The notes beneath the pieces were generated by a model that searched no databases, was not told the DNA's origin, and worked only from the letters and a program-made list of their open reading frames with translations. A stretch of DNA of 64,000 nt from Alentia gelatinosa (lineage: Eukaryota > Annelida > Polychaeta > Phyllodocida > Polynoidae): the NCBI GenBank assembly GCA_950022655.1, contig OX465579.1, positions 39,783,950 to 39,847,949 of the forward strand, written 5' to 3'. The translations under genes were made by a program, and so were the position numbers. Positions 47,807 to 58,902 of this stretch are shown one piece after another (position 1 is the stretch's first letter; each line of letters begins with the position of its first letter).

Positions 47807-48613
47807 CACGTTGGGCTTGACCTAATTCCTCAGCGGCTCATTCCTGACAGGCTCCCAGTGCTTGTCGTCCTTGGTGACAGTCTGAGAACCAAGCATCTCG
47901 TATGTCTGAATCCTTCCATCCCCGCCATCCATCAGTAAATCAAAGTAGTCAGCGATGCACGTTTGGCCATCTGTCTCCATGTCGAAACGGGGACGGATGC
48001 AAAAGGTGTGTGTGTGGTGGGCGGGGGGGCATGTCTTTGGCCCATAATTGCTGTCTGACCCTCCTTTAACAGGTAGCTCTGGTTGGCTTATTAGTTTTTA
48101 ACAGTAAATCATCCGTTTAAGGCCATAATGTCTGAACATGAGTGATCTGTGTGGGTCTGGAGGTCGGCACGCGTCAGAATGCTAGTACTGATGGATAGCA
48201 ATATTAATGGCATCGCCCAACCTTTACACCTTGAACCAACACCTTGATGTTTAAAAATCACAACACAACCAGATCGTTGGCTTGGCCGTTTGTTAAAGCC
48301 GTTATACAGCCGACAGTTTTTAAATAGGATTAATATGCATGATTTCAAAGTTCCATAATTGTTGATTGGTCGGAACTTGCATGATCCAAAAGCCTCAACA
48401 TAAACTCTGAACAATAGTTTCCCGTACGTGTATTTAACGTATGCCCCCCTCTTCTCTGCGTATTTCCGGGACACCATATATCATGTATGCGCCGCATGTA
48501 TCGTTTGATGAACCGAACTTTTTACCGGCTTTAATTCGACCGCTCACTCCTGTGATCATACTCACTATTTCATCCTAGAGTCACTCTTTAATGGAGTGTA
48601 GACTTGCCACATA

Positions 48614-49257
48614 AAATAGAACACCGCCTAACGGACGCCCCGCGTAAGCAAACACCTCGAATAAGCGGACAGTTCTGCCCGGAACGGAAATTGGATGTTT
48701 TTTTCACCCCTCATAAGCGGACAATTATTTCGGTACGAAACCGGCTAAAACCCCGCGTAAGCGGACACCTCAGACGGACACCCTATCAAATATGGCTGAT
48801 CGGTGTGGTGAGAACACTCGGAATTATCTATATTAATACAGTGATGGCATAAGGTTCCATAAGTCAAATTGTCTCACCTACTCAAATGAGACAATAGGGG
48901 TGTGTGGAAGTTGTCTGGCGAGCCTGGGCGGGCTTTTGGTGCGGAGTCGGGTAGTCAGCGGCGGGCTGGAGTGGGGTGTGTCTTTGAAGCTGAGGAGATT
49001 GATCACACCACTTTCTATTACTTTACTTGTATTTATGAATTTATTTATTTTGTGGTGACCTTTTCCATCTCCTAGATGTAATCGCTTATTATTTATAATT
49101 ACATATGTATTTAATAAATCTCCCAAGTAAGAATCATTTTTTGTTTATAATTGTATTGTAGGAATACATGTACTGGGCACTAGTGTGAGAGGACACCCCG
49201 CGTAAGCGTACACTTTAGCTGGAAAGGAAGGGTGCCACCTTGAACGGGGTTCTACTC
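48614..49257. mobile_element. Non-autonomous Tigger/pogo-like element (about 644 bp)
   Basis: The left end reads TAGAACACCGCCTAACGGAC. The right end reads GGGGTTCTACTC, its approximate inverse. Inside the left 180 bases and the last 70 bases are many copies of a CCCCGCGTAAGCGGACACC-type 19-mer, shared with the intact MITE at 51441-51623. The middle (48850-49170) is unique and has no transposase frame. CAGTAGAACCCC ends with TA targets are typical of pogo/Tigger-type Tc1-mariner elements. Substitutions at both ends show age. Confidence 0.6.
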
Positions 49258-50004
49258 TATTTTCACCATGAAGAATGAAAATAGATTGCTATTCATTTTC
49301 GTCTTGTTGTTCCATCTGTGAGATGATATAGATGTGCATGTATAAACCATTTCATCGTCACGATGGTTGTGTGAGTAATTTAAGCAGCCGCCTTGAAAAG
49401 TTCCTATATGGCAGGTTTAGTTACCTGGTTGCCATGGTCACAGAGAAAGGTGATCTAATGATTGCGCACATCTTCCCGGGAAATGCCGGGAAATAATCAT
49501 AACGCCTGATGGCTGCTGACGGGGCTTCAATATCCGATTTCCCGGAATCCGTCATGTCACAGCGGATGCCCGCCAGGATAGGTATCTGACATTTTGAAGT
49601 ATTCATTGGGCTGCTCTCAGAAGGCCTCTCCTTCTGAATATTAAAAGGCAGTATCGCAGTGTCCAATTTGCTATGAAATGTGTGTTAATAAAATCTGCAT
49701 CAGACATAAGGTGGTAATCATATAATCACATGATATCAATAATTGGACGAATAGGGAATCAGCCCTATTGCCTGATTGTTGCCACTACGAGCAGAAGAAA
49801 GCTAAATCTATTAGCTAATAAACGAAATGGAACACTGGGCGAAAACTTATTGGATTACATGACAGAAACCTGAAATCTTTAATGTGGAAGCCCAGAAGGA
49901 CGTTTGATATCGTGGATATCTAGAGAATACTAGGAGGTAATAGTATGTTCATCATAGATGAATGAACGTGCAGTCAAAATGAATAACAATTAAAAGGGTT
50001 GAGT
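49258..50004. other. Noncoding stretch, no gene seen
   Basis: Nothing beyond the X-box-like site at 49428. The 81-codon minus-strand frame (49421-49666) has no recognised domain. Confidence 0.45.
49428..49441 (+). promoter_or_regulatory. Near-perfect RFX X-box
   Basis: GTTGCCATGGTCAC matches the X-box consensus at 13 of 14 positions. It lies about 170 bases after the Tigger-like element, in noncoding DNA. Confidence 0.3.
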
Positions 50005-50265
50005 TATATTTAGCCTATGGATAGTTTTCTGTAACCCACTTGCACCCAGTCAACTTGCCATTTCTGCAACTGCCTATCTAGAATCCAAACACATCAAGTA
50101 CCAATGGGTCTTGAGGTATTTTGGTCTTGAGTGATTGGTCATGGTCAGCTGGGCACGCCTCTAAGACCCTGAGACACTGGCTCCCTGCTCTGTTCTCAAT
50201 ATCACAGTGAATAGCACACAGATAGTGAAGGGATAGTTTGTATGCAGTACCCTGAAAGTCTATAT
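50005..50265 (-). mobile_element. SINE-like repeat, copy 3 (head lost or degraded)
   Basis: On the minus strand it matches the bodies of the copies at 18305 and 26070. Shared plus-strand words include CACCCAGTCAACTTGCC, TTTCTGCAACTGCCT, GAGTGATTGGT and CCTCTAAGACCCT. Only the GACTTTCAGGGTACTGC part of the head remains near 50240-50262. The A-box-like segment is absent. Confidence 0.6.
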
Positions 50266-50516
50266 GGACCCCTATATCCTCTAGATGATGTATTTAGCGC
50301 GTGCAAGCATGCTCTAACAAGAAGGATAGTGAGTGCATTACGTCATCGGCTTCGAGTGGTTTACAGGGCCGACCGTCCAAAAGAGGTAAATTGTTGTATT
50401 TCTTACCCATGGTCATTGATAATAGTTTCTATTCCTAGAAATTTGATAATGGGTTTGGAAAGGACGCAAACCATGCGTGTGGTCTACGGCCACTAATAAA
50501 CAAAGAGTAGTAGTTC

Positions 50517-50833
50517 ATGCCCCAGTCACACTGGCATAAATTTCGGCATTTCTTCTACATATTTAAATTGGTGGGGAATACGTATTAGCTACGGATTAGG
50601 AACGTATCTGTTTGGTTTGCTTTAACGTTTTAGTACGCTTCTCAACGTTCATCAACGCTTCTTTACGCTTTTGTACGTATTGTGGCGTTTTTCGGCCCAT
50701 TCCGACTTTCATTTACGCATCTCCGCGTTTTCCCGCGCATCGCCGCGCATTTGCAAATTTCAAAATGCGTAGAAGAATCTAAAGGTGCGTACACGGAGAA
50801 ACGCCGTTTTTTACGCCAGTGTGACTGGGGCAT
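50517..50833. mobile_element. Complete MITE with 19-bp TIRs and phased 10-bp core
   Basis: The ends are exact inverted repeats: ATGCCCCAGTCACACTGGC (50517-50535) and its reverse complement (50815-50833). The element is about 313-317 bp, with no coding capacity. If the outer AT pair is excluded, the TIR is 17 bp, with possible AT target bases. Between 50621 and 50750 the plus strand is built of 10-bp units with ACG or CG at the same position in nearly every unit (ACGTTT, ACGCTT, ACGTTC and so on). This is likely a transposase-binding or bending array. The superfamily is not certain from the ends alone. Confidence 0.8.
50621..50750 (+). repeat. About 13 units of a 10-bp CpG-phased repeat
   Basis: Thirteen consecutive 10-bp units, almost all carrying CG at the sixth and seventh base and most reading ACGNTT. 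The register is kept without indels for 130 bases, although the unit sequence varies. It sits inside the MITE at 50517-50833. The 10-bp spacing puts each CpG on nearly the same face of the DNA helix. Confidence 0.8.
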
Positions 50834-51440
50834 TATTTTGTCGCCAAAATTTTCCAATAGGGGGAATCTTTGGCGATATGTCCATTCATAAGGGTACTTC
50901 AGGAATTGTGTATTACTACGAGTAAACCTCGTGGATGATTCCTGATCATGATAAGACAATTTGACCCGTGTGTCGGGAACACACGGTGTGTCGGTGCGCT
51001 TCTCCTGACGCACCCACAATATACATGCTTTCTGATAATAGCATAAGGACAAAAGAATCCATGATATTTATACATATTATAGCATGGCGTCACAGTTTAT
51101 CGAATACATTCAGTGTTGTAGTCTGTGATGCACTGTTTCGTATGTCAGGTTTGGTAGGTTCCACTCTATATTGTCCGGTCAATATAGCCACTTTTGCCAC
51201 TTGCTGAAGTATCGAAAGCTCCACGCATTATTAAGAGCACCAAACACAACAGTACAACATAATATCATTACTTGGCGGCAAGTGACGACATTCGTTCATG
51301 GTAAATATCAGGAAGGGTCATGAAAATTAGATCTGTAGCTATATATTTCGGTGCATCAAAGCTGAACTGTTCCGTACTTATACATGTGAGGGTTTTCTAG
51401 TCACTGAATGGCGCATCTTGACTTCACTTACCCTTCCATG
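50834..51440. other. Noncoding stretch, no gene seen
   Basis: Only short frames, nothing recognised. Confidence 0.5.
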
Positions 51441-51623
51441 TACAGTAGAACCCCGCGTAAGCGGACACCCCCCGTTCCGGGCAAAAGTGTCCGCTTACGC
51501 GGGGTGTCCGCTTACGTGAGGTTAAAATAAACATCAAATAGAGGGAACCGTTCCGGGCTGAGGTGTCCGTTAACGCGGGGTGACCGCTTACGCGGGGTGT
51601 CCGTTAGGCGGGGTTCTACTGTA
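51441..51623. mobile_element. Intact Tigger/pogo-like MITE with TA target sites
   Basis: A TA dinucleotide (51441-51442) precedes CAGTAGAACCCCGC, and the inverse GCGGGGTTCTACTG ends at 51621, followed by TA (51622-51623). This makes a 179-bp element with near-perfect TIRs. Inside there are six copies of a GTGTCCGCTTACGCGGGGT-type word, one inverted at the left end and five facing the other way. Degenerate relatives lie at 48614-49257 and 54385-54572. The TA target and CAGTAGAACCCC ends match pogo/Tigger-type Tc1-mariner elements. It is non-autonomous and needs a transposase supplied elsewhere. Confidence 0.85.
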
Positions 51624-54384
51624 CATGTATACGTTTACCCTGTTGGATACCGACTGTGTTTTTTAGATCTATAATTTAGTTGTTAAGTTATTACTGAGAG
51701 CAGAGTGCAGATATGACTAAGTAAGATAAACCAGATTGAACAGAGAATGCCTTTTGGGATGAACGCCGAGTAAGGTTGTACCGTCGTGGAACGTCTGTTA
51801 TAACACTGAATGAGGTTGCATATTATGGAGAAAAAAATAGCTGGCGAACAATAGTACTGAAAGAAATGGTAAACATCGTAGCACGAACAGAATTATATGA
51901 AATTGATATGAATATTTCTACATTATCAGTCTTTTCGACTCTATTCTGGATCGTTCGCGTATATGTAATCTTACATTTGTCACCGAGCTGCCCCCCATTT
52001 ACTTGAGTCACACACCATCGATAATTGTAGTTTTAGGACCTCACCACTTCATCATAAGCTGCTGTCAACGTTGAATGAGCTTTGAAACAGCCAATATAAC
52101 TTTAGATTGATGAGAGATATCAAAGAGTTTTGAAATAGCCAATGTAATTTTAGATCGATGAATCATGTTGCACTATCGGTAGCCTATGTATTATACACCT
52201 TTTCTGAAAGTGTTTCCCCATGTTTCAGATTAGCCATGCCATCGATCAATATCGACTTAGTATCCGCTGGGACAGGTTTCCACCTTTTCCTCAGATTCGA
52301 TCATACTGCACTACAGCAACTGCGTAAACATATCACTACTACACAGCGCAAAGTAATGATGTGATTTCCTGTATTGTAAACAATATAATGTCCATACACT
52401 AGTCCATGTAAATACCAATGTGTGTATACATATTCTAGTGAATCTTGATTATACTGTTACTTTTAGTATTTGAAGGAGATGCCACTCTAACATTACAGTG
52501 CTGTTTGGGTGTAGGGAATGTCGGAATTCCGTCATTTGTTGGAAAACCTGCATCCCTGTATACATCATATCTCCATTTACCTCTCGGGGCTCTTGTTTCC
52601 TGTATATGTTATGGCAAGCCCTTAGCGCCTGAACCTGACCAAAGAACAAGAAGCGTTCAGTACCTACAGGTTGTCGGGGAGGAGAACCCTCCGCGTTGTA
52701 CATAACCCGGGATCAGAGAGGAGCCGGCCATTACAGCCTGCAGATGATCCCATCACTCACAACAAATACAATTATTATCTCAAGTTACGCGACCAGGGCC
52801 CATGCACACTCTAACACGCCTCCACCGTCCGCTACTAGCGTCACCTAGCGGGTAGGATGACCAGGGGTAAACTGTCTGAGAGTCACGTGGTGTATATAAG
52901 GTGCGTTTTATACGTGGAGATGTTTGTCTTACAACAGAACCTATCGTCACCTTACCTGACTGGTTTTAACACCGCGCCATATTTCTGTTTATTCTGGAAG
53001 GGTTCTGAGAGTGCCTTTGGTCTGCCTACCACGTATATTATCATAGCGCCTTTTATGCTCCGAGTGCCCAAGACAGCCTGCCATCAGAATATGTATCTAG
53101 TAGAGTGACACAGGTTGAATTCATGAATACAGTATCGAACATAACAAGGGCCAACAGCATAGGTCATCAGTTTCATAATTGGAATCAAAACAGAATGTTG
53201 CAACTTACCAGCAACAAGAGGACCGGTAGTACTCGAGGTTGCGTATAGAATTAAGCAAGCAACTATATAGCTTCAGAATATGAAGGAAGAGACGAAGAGG
53301 TGCGTTTACAGTGGACGAACGCGACTGCATTAGTCCAGTAGTCCAAGTTAGTTTTGTCGTGTCATGTCGTGTTTCATGGTGCAGGTAACCGACAAAATTT
53401 CGGGCTAGATTTCCTTCAAACCTTTCTCGGTATTATTTGCGTTCTACGGACCAGCTGAAGTGGTACTTGGAGTTTAGACAACAGACCACATCATAATAAT
53501 GGTATAGATCGACTCATAATGACCATTACAAATGTGCTTAAAGATAGGCCACGGACACATTATTCTACCACATACCTTGGGTTATGGATCTCTATCGATA
53601 ATATTTCCAAATTCGCAATCTCGGGATTTATCGGGAAATTCCATCACGCTATCAAATGCATTGAAAAAATGGCACAAGCTAAATGAGATGCTACCACGGT
53701 TTAAATTGTATAGGGGGTCGGTTCCTGTACAGAGGGCAGCTGGTATTCGAATATCCCTTTTCACAATAAATATCCTTTCTTGCACAGTCTAAAGCTAGAA
53801 TTAACAGGAATAAAAGAGATAGTTATAGATTTTCTTTCAAGAAACAATCAAACGCATTTGCGACTGAAATCTAGGAGGGGCACTTGAATACGTCTATATA
53901 TTGTATACTTCACAATGCAGAGGGGTGTAAAGACCATGATCAGGGCCGTCCGAATAATTAAACTACCAACCACGTAGCTTTGCCAGTTACACACCTCAGC
54001 CCAGAGAAGTTGATACAAATGGTCATCTTTAGAACCCATGATATACGTAGAGGGGACCTACTGGGGCCTGGGCTTGGAGCTCTGTCCATTGGCCACCTAG
54101 GAATCACTCGCCGTCTATGAGACTGAGTCGTTCTAATGGTGATCTACTGCTGCTCCAGGGTGGGTTCCTATTAGCTGCATTATGCCGGCCCACTCTGCCC
54201 TCGCCTAGAGACTTATTGCTAGGTACAGAGGCAATGATACGGCTGAAAGGAGCGGAAGAAGCTAACTAAGTGTCTGAGATGTGTGTGGTAAGGACGACAG
54301 TTGGAGGAACGGCCTCTGCAAGTGCTCCTACGAGCTTATAGTAACAAATGGTAAGTCGACTTTTATGCGAAATGATGTTACATG
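51624..54384. other. Noncoding stretch with a 48-bp tandem duplication
   Basis: No gene was recognised. A CACGTG E-box and a TATATAAGG (52893-52901) lie close together near 52883-52901, followed by a 63-codon frame of no known kind. Frames at 52445-52705 are open on both strands and therefore uninformative. Confidence 0.45.
52081..52162 (+). repeat. Two-copy 48-bp tandem repeat
   Basis: TTTGAAACAGCCAATATAAC and TTTGAAATAGCCAATGTAAT begin 48 bases apart. Each is followed by a TTTAGAT(T/C)GATGA word. About nine in ten positions agree over the 34-base core. Confidence 0.8.
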
Positions 54385-54572
54385 CAATAGAATCCGCCTA
54401 ACGGACACCCCGTGTAAGCGCCCACTACGCAAAGGCGGTCACTTTTTCTCAGAACGGAAATGTTTCCCTCTATCAGATTATTATTTTAACCCCGCGTAAC
54501 CGGCCACCCAGCGTCAGCGGACACATATCTCGGTTCCAAAAGCCATCTAACTCCATGTAAATGGATACCGTT
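54385..54572. mobile_element. Degenerate Tigger/pogo-like element, left part
   Basis: It starts TAGAATCCGCCTAACGGACA, close to the end of the element at 48614 and the reverse complement of the MITE at 51441. It continues with decayed CCCCGCGTAAGCGGACACC-type words, the last near 54551-54570. No opposite end was found, so it is probably truncated. Confidence 0.6.
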
Positions 54573-54840
54573 GGTGTTTATCCCTTGAAAATAATTCATA
54601 GTTTGATAACTTGGGATCGAATAAGGTATTCTGGCCAGGCTTTATGACCAAGGAACAAGTATTGAACCAGGAACATTCTACTATCGTCAATTAGTGATAT
54701 GCAAAGTATCTATATATAATTAGATGATGATGAGATGACGATGTGACGTTTCTGTGTCACGGAACTTAAGCCGTATATCACAGAGTTTCAAATAGATGAC
54801 TCATTCTGCTCATACAACTCATGGGCAAATAATTTCATCT

Positions 54841-55059
54841 TTACCATTTTTTTTGTATGAATATATGCAGTGAACCTTCCTGAACCTCGAGGGGTATACT
54901 ACAGATATGATAGAGTTCCTCTGTTGAGGTTCCCCCTATCAATGTCTTAGTGCACAAGCGCAGTTCTCGATTTTGAAGTTTTTGCAGCTTATCCCTTAGT
55001 GACTTGTTGGCCCCGTCTATGTAATGGCCAGGGTAGTTGAAAAGCGGGGTGATTAACAC
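54841..55059 (-). pseudogene. LINE reverse-transcriptase C-terminal fragment
   Basis: A minus-strand frame of 72 codons contains PLFNYPGHYIDGANKSLRDK followed by LQKLQNRELRLCTKT. This is the signature found near the C-terminal part of the reverse-transcriptase region in many non-LTR retrotransposons (pattern P-x-F-x-Y...L-x-K-L-Q-N-R-A-x-R). The usual catalytic motifs are upstream and absent here; the frame is blocked by a stop just before it. The start is not a true ATG but the limit of the open frame. It is a dead, 5'-truncated LINE copy. CR1/Jockey-like clades are the best guess. Confidence 0.7.
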
Positions 55060-57720
55060 GCTTCACCACGTCGTTAGTACATTTCTCCCAGTTCATAGTC
55101 ACATCTATCGGTATGTTTATTCTTTCCACATTTAGGCAACATCTGGAAATGTTTTAGAAATACAGGTCGATGTTTCATATAAGGTACGGAATTTAGCAGG
55201 GAGTCTGGCCTGACAGAAATTATGATGGGAAAATGAGGTCCAGTAAATCTATAACTGTATATATGGGGCTAATCCTGTTATTATGACCCATCTCGTGTTA
55301 ACTATATCTGTTAGGGTTTGTTTGTCAGGTCTCACAACGGGTTATGCACACCTCCTTTTATGTCAGCAGCTTCTATGTAACTGTATATCTCCAATACTGT
55401 ACAGACTGCACATCTCAAGGAAGGCCCGCACTCACTCATTATCTTGAGATGGATTTCGATTATCGAATCCCTAAATTGATATTTGTGATTTTCTTCATGC
55501 AACTGGACAACAAGATTTTAGAGTCAATGCATTACCAATTCGTGCTATAAATTATTTGATTTAGAGGATTCAAACGACACTTGCCTCTGTTTTGAGGAAA
55601 GGAAACTCGCTTCAGGATGTAAATGTGTGGACAGAACTGCTGATCCCTTACTACATAATAAGACCATTGCAGCCTCATAGAGAAATGCATTCAGATAAAA
55701 TTCTCTGCTGCTACCACGTGCGCAAGTGTAGTCACAGATATAACAATTAAATGACGTGCAGAGAGGGGTAACTTATAAAGGTTTGACTTCTGTTTTTCCT
55801 GAGAGAAAAAAACCACCGCATAAAACATAATCACATTTCGAAGTAAGAGGAGAACTACGAATCACGCTACCTACGTGCATATGAAAGTGATGAGTTATTC
55901 AGTTTCAATAATATCCTTTCAAACACCCATAAAAAATCCTAAAGGCTGCAGGGCATGAAATATGTATAAAACACAGCATTCGAATTTAGTGCCATTTTAA
56001 AAGCATTGATCGGCGGGTAACCCAGGTCTTCTTTTTTCATAAGCACTGCATGGTGGTGTCATGTACCCAGGACAGTTAAGGCAGTAAACAATGCACACAC
56101 AGGGGGCTGCAGACAGGGCCCGACGAGATAGAAGAACACTGACAGTACCTCCAAAAAATTATCTTTGCCATTGATTTTTTTGTAGTGAGGGGGCAGGTAA
56201 TTGGTGTTGCGCAATTCCATGGTGATACCAGCTGCCGACTGCCGCGACAATGCAACGCAACCTTTTGTTGACATGCGGCTCCTGAAACAGTTGGCGTTTT
56301 ATAGGCCCGGCCACCGCCTAATTGGACCGAATTTTACACTTTTTTAACACCCAAGTCATTTTTTACTCGACATCCCCTGTCCGTTTTAACAAATGCCGAT
56401 TACAATGCAAGACAAAGCCTCAAAGGTAGCGGGGGAATGGGGATGAACCCGTTTTACGACCTCTTTTCACACAGTGAGCACGCTTTTGTAACTTTCACCC
56501 ACTTTCTCATCACTGGTTCATGTTTTACCTATAATGACCACAATCGCCTCATTATTACTAATAAAAATGTGTCACATAATTTCTTACCTTGAAAGAAAAC
56601 AAGACACATGACCAGCCTGATCCCACGTGGCACATGTACCTGACAGACCCCCATATTGTACGATAACGCCCAATTTGCTACTGAATGCAGTACCTTCAAA
56701 AACATGTATTCATAAACAGTAACCTATGGACATCACTGATTTTGACTTCCGTGCGTGATAGCAAGGTAATCAGCACAAGTTGTGTCAACACAAGTAATGT
56801 TCTACCCATACTTCTTGGTGAAGGTGTAAAATCACAGTCGAAAAGAATATACATACGATGCTTCAATATCCCATTTCCCGGAATCCGCTTGTCTCTATAA
56901 TTATAGATATGAACTCGAGATGTATGTAGTATTATGCTTTCATTACCTGCGAAAAACTAATTCTAAATACCTATTTAACATCGCTGCTTAAACCGCTTAA
57001 GTTGTGACTATGAATTCTGTTTAAAAGAAGGAACCATACCTCTAAATATTGCCTCGGTTTGATTTCTCGGTATGTAATGTGCTCGTAATTATTATGTAAA
57101 TTAAGTCAATGGTGAAACGATGTATATCAATATAAATCTTAAACTTTATGATTGACCTACATATTTTCATATACTGTACTAAATCCTGTCAAGGATTTTG
57201 TGGCAAAGAGTTTAACATCGCATTGTGACGGAAATTGTATTTTCAATCATCAGCCGAGGAAATAGAATCGAGGAGTTGAAAAGGCAAAACTGGGCAACAG
57301 TTGAGGATTAGGAAATGGGAGAAGGAGGTCAAGATGGAACCGAAAACATGTTTCAAATGACAAGGCAGAGAGATCCCACTCCATCATCCAGGCAGGTTAG
57401 CAATATTTAATCCTCAGCCCAACTCGTACGACGGCCATTGGGAAATGAATGCGAATGAAAGCGTAAAGTGAGGCGAGAGAATGTGTGTGGGTGTGTTGAG
57501 GTGGTTGTCTAGTATGGGGTTGTGGGAGTAGGCCAGGCAGGGGTGACGGCCTTTGAGAGGAAGGAAGAGGGCAGGCTGTAAGATGAGGATGAGGATGCCC
57601 TTTGAAGGTCTAACTACCTGTTCCCCTCAAACACTCCACTGTTCCAACATGGTAGACACACGATGTGGAGTTCACAAGTGGCTGCAAAGAGTGTGAGCAA
57701 ATCTGGCGGTGGCGCCCCGT
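55060..57720. other. Noncoding stretch, no gene seen
   Basis: AT-leaning, with stops in all frames. From 57430 onward the plus strand is G-rich. Nothing was recognised before the DR5 array. Confidence 0.5.
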
Positions 57721-57723
57721 GTT

Positions 57724-57762
57724 TGACATGGTACTGACCTTCGTTTGACCTTGGGTTGACCC
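57724..57762 (-). promoter_or_regulatory. Four half-sites in 11-bp register (tandem DR5, RARE-like)
   Basis: On the plus strand the hexamers TGACAT (57724), TGACCT (57735), TGACCT (57746) and TGACCC (57757) start exactly 11 bases apart, giving three successive 5-base spacers. On the minus strand these are GGGTCA, AGGTCA, AGGTCA and a weaker ATGTCA. DR5 of (A/G)GGTCA is the classical RAR-RXR retinoic-acid response element, a system known in chordates and several other bilaterians. The spacing is read directly; receptor binding is inference. Confidence 0.5.
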
Positions 57763-58539
57763 TCAAATGGCAGAGTGCGTTCCTTTCAATGTGACTGAGA
57801 ACTGCTGTCTGCGGCTGTCCATAAAATGTTCTTCAGTAGGGACGATCTCCCACAGTCAAGGGGATATTCAAATTATATGTTTATTATAGACATGATTCTC
57901 CCCATAACGGTATATCAGACAGTTTACCTTGCAAGCTAAAACCCATAGTTTTCTATGACTTGAATGTGTTGATCTCAAGTGTAGTAGAACACATGTATGA
58001 TTTAAGAAGAAGAAGAAGTGGTCTTTAATATTTAGAAATAAATATTATAATAACATTATATTAGAATGTATAACAAATCTAAGTTTGATTTGATATAGGA
58101 GACTCCATGTCATTTCCTTGATACTTTCACAGAATACACTAAATGTTTGGCATTACACATTTGAATACTCAAAACTAAAGGTCACCTTAATATCCTTTCG
58201 GGGAATTCAAGAAACCCATATTTCTCAGAATATTTCCTCTATAAATCAACCAAATGTATACATATTGGCCTATTTTACCTATTGGGTGAAGACAAACCGG
58301 AAAAAGACAGTATATCTTTTTCATTTGGCATCATAGAAAAACCCCAACGAAACAGTTTGAACTAGTAATTATCCACATTCAAAAATCATCAGGTGGCGCC
58401 ATTGTGAACTGTAGAATATCTCTTCAAAGAAGTATTCACTCTCTTAATGCTACGTTTACACAATCACCCCAGCAGCCCCGACAGTGAATTTTTCTCAAAC
58501 GATAAGTGAACGTGGACTTTTTGGGACATTTTTTATGGC
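57763..58539. other. Noncoding stretch, no gene seen
   Basis: AT-rich, with an AGA-type trinucleotide stretch at about 58006-58018. No exon was recognised. Confidence 0.5.
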
Positions 58540-58819
58540 ATTTCATCTGCTCGGTCACAAATATCCAGGCAACTTAAGGCACACCACGGTGAGTTAAGGT
58601 TCCCACAGATCGCCGTGTATTTTTGCCATAAGGTGCAGGCCTGACGACTTATGTTGTGAGCCCGGTTGACTACGAAACATTCTCGTTGACTAAAGGTGAA
58701 TTGCGGTGAATTGTGGCAGTCCCAGTAGGCTGCCGGTGGCACAAGGCCAACTTGCGCTCCCGGTACGGTCCCGGTGCAGTCCTTGTGTGCTTTGGGGCTA
58801 CAAGTCACACAGAGATGGC

Positions 58820-58902
<83 letters not shown>

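Larger units (their letters stand above)
43430..48613. other. Long noncoding stretch, regulatory motifs only
   Basis: No recognisable exon. It contains a cluster of AGGTCA half-sites (43805-43871), a GGATTTCAG tandem near 44391-44408, and an X-box-like site at 47793-47806. Frames are short, and none shows a domain. Confidence 0.45.

Noticed and set aside
52445..52705. Possible exon on the plus strand (GDATLTLQCC...)
   Set aside because: Both strands are open for about 85 codons over the same bases, and there is no clear donor or known fold.
58572..58597. miR-124-like string (TTAAGGCAC...CGGTGA)
   Set aside because: Extra bases interrupt the mature sequence, there is no matching precursor arm, and the string belongs to the local CTAAGGC repeat family.
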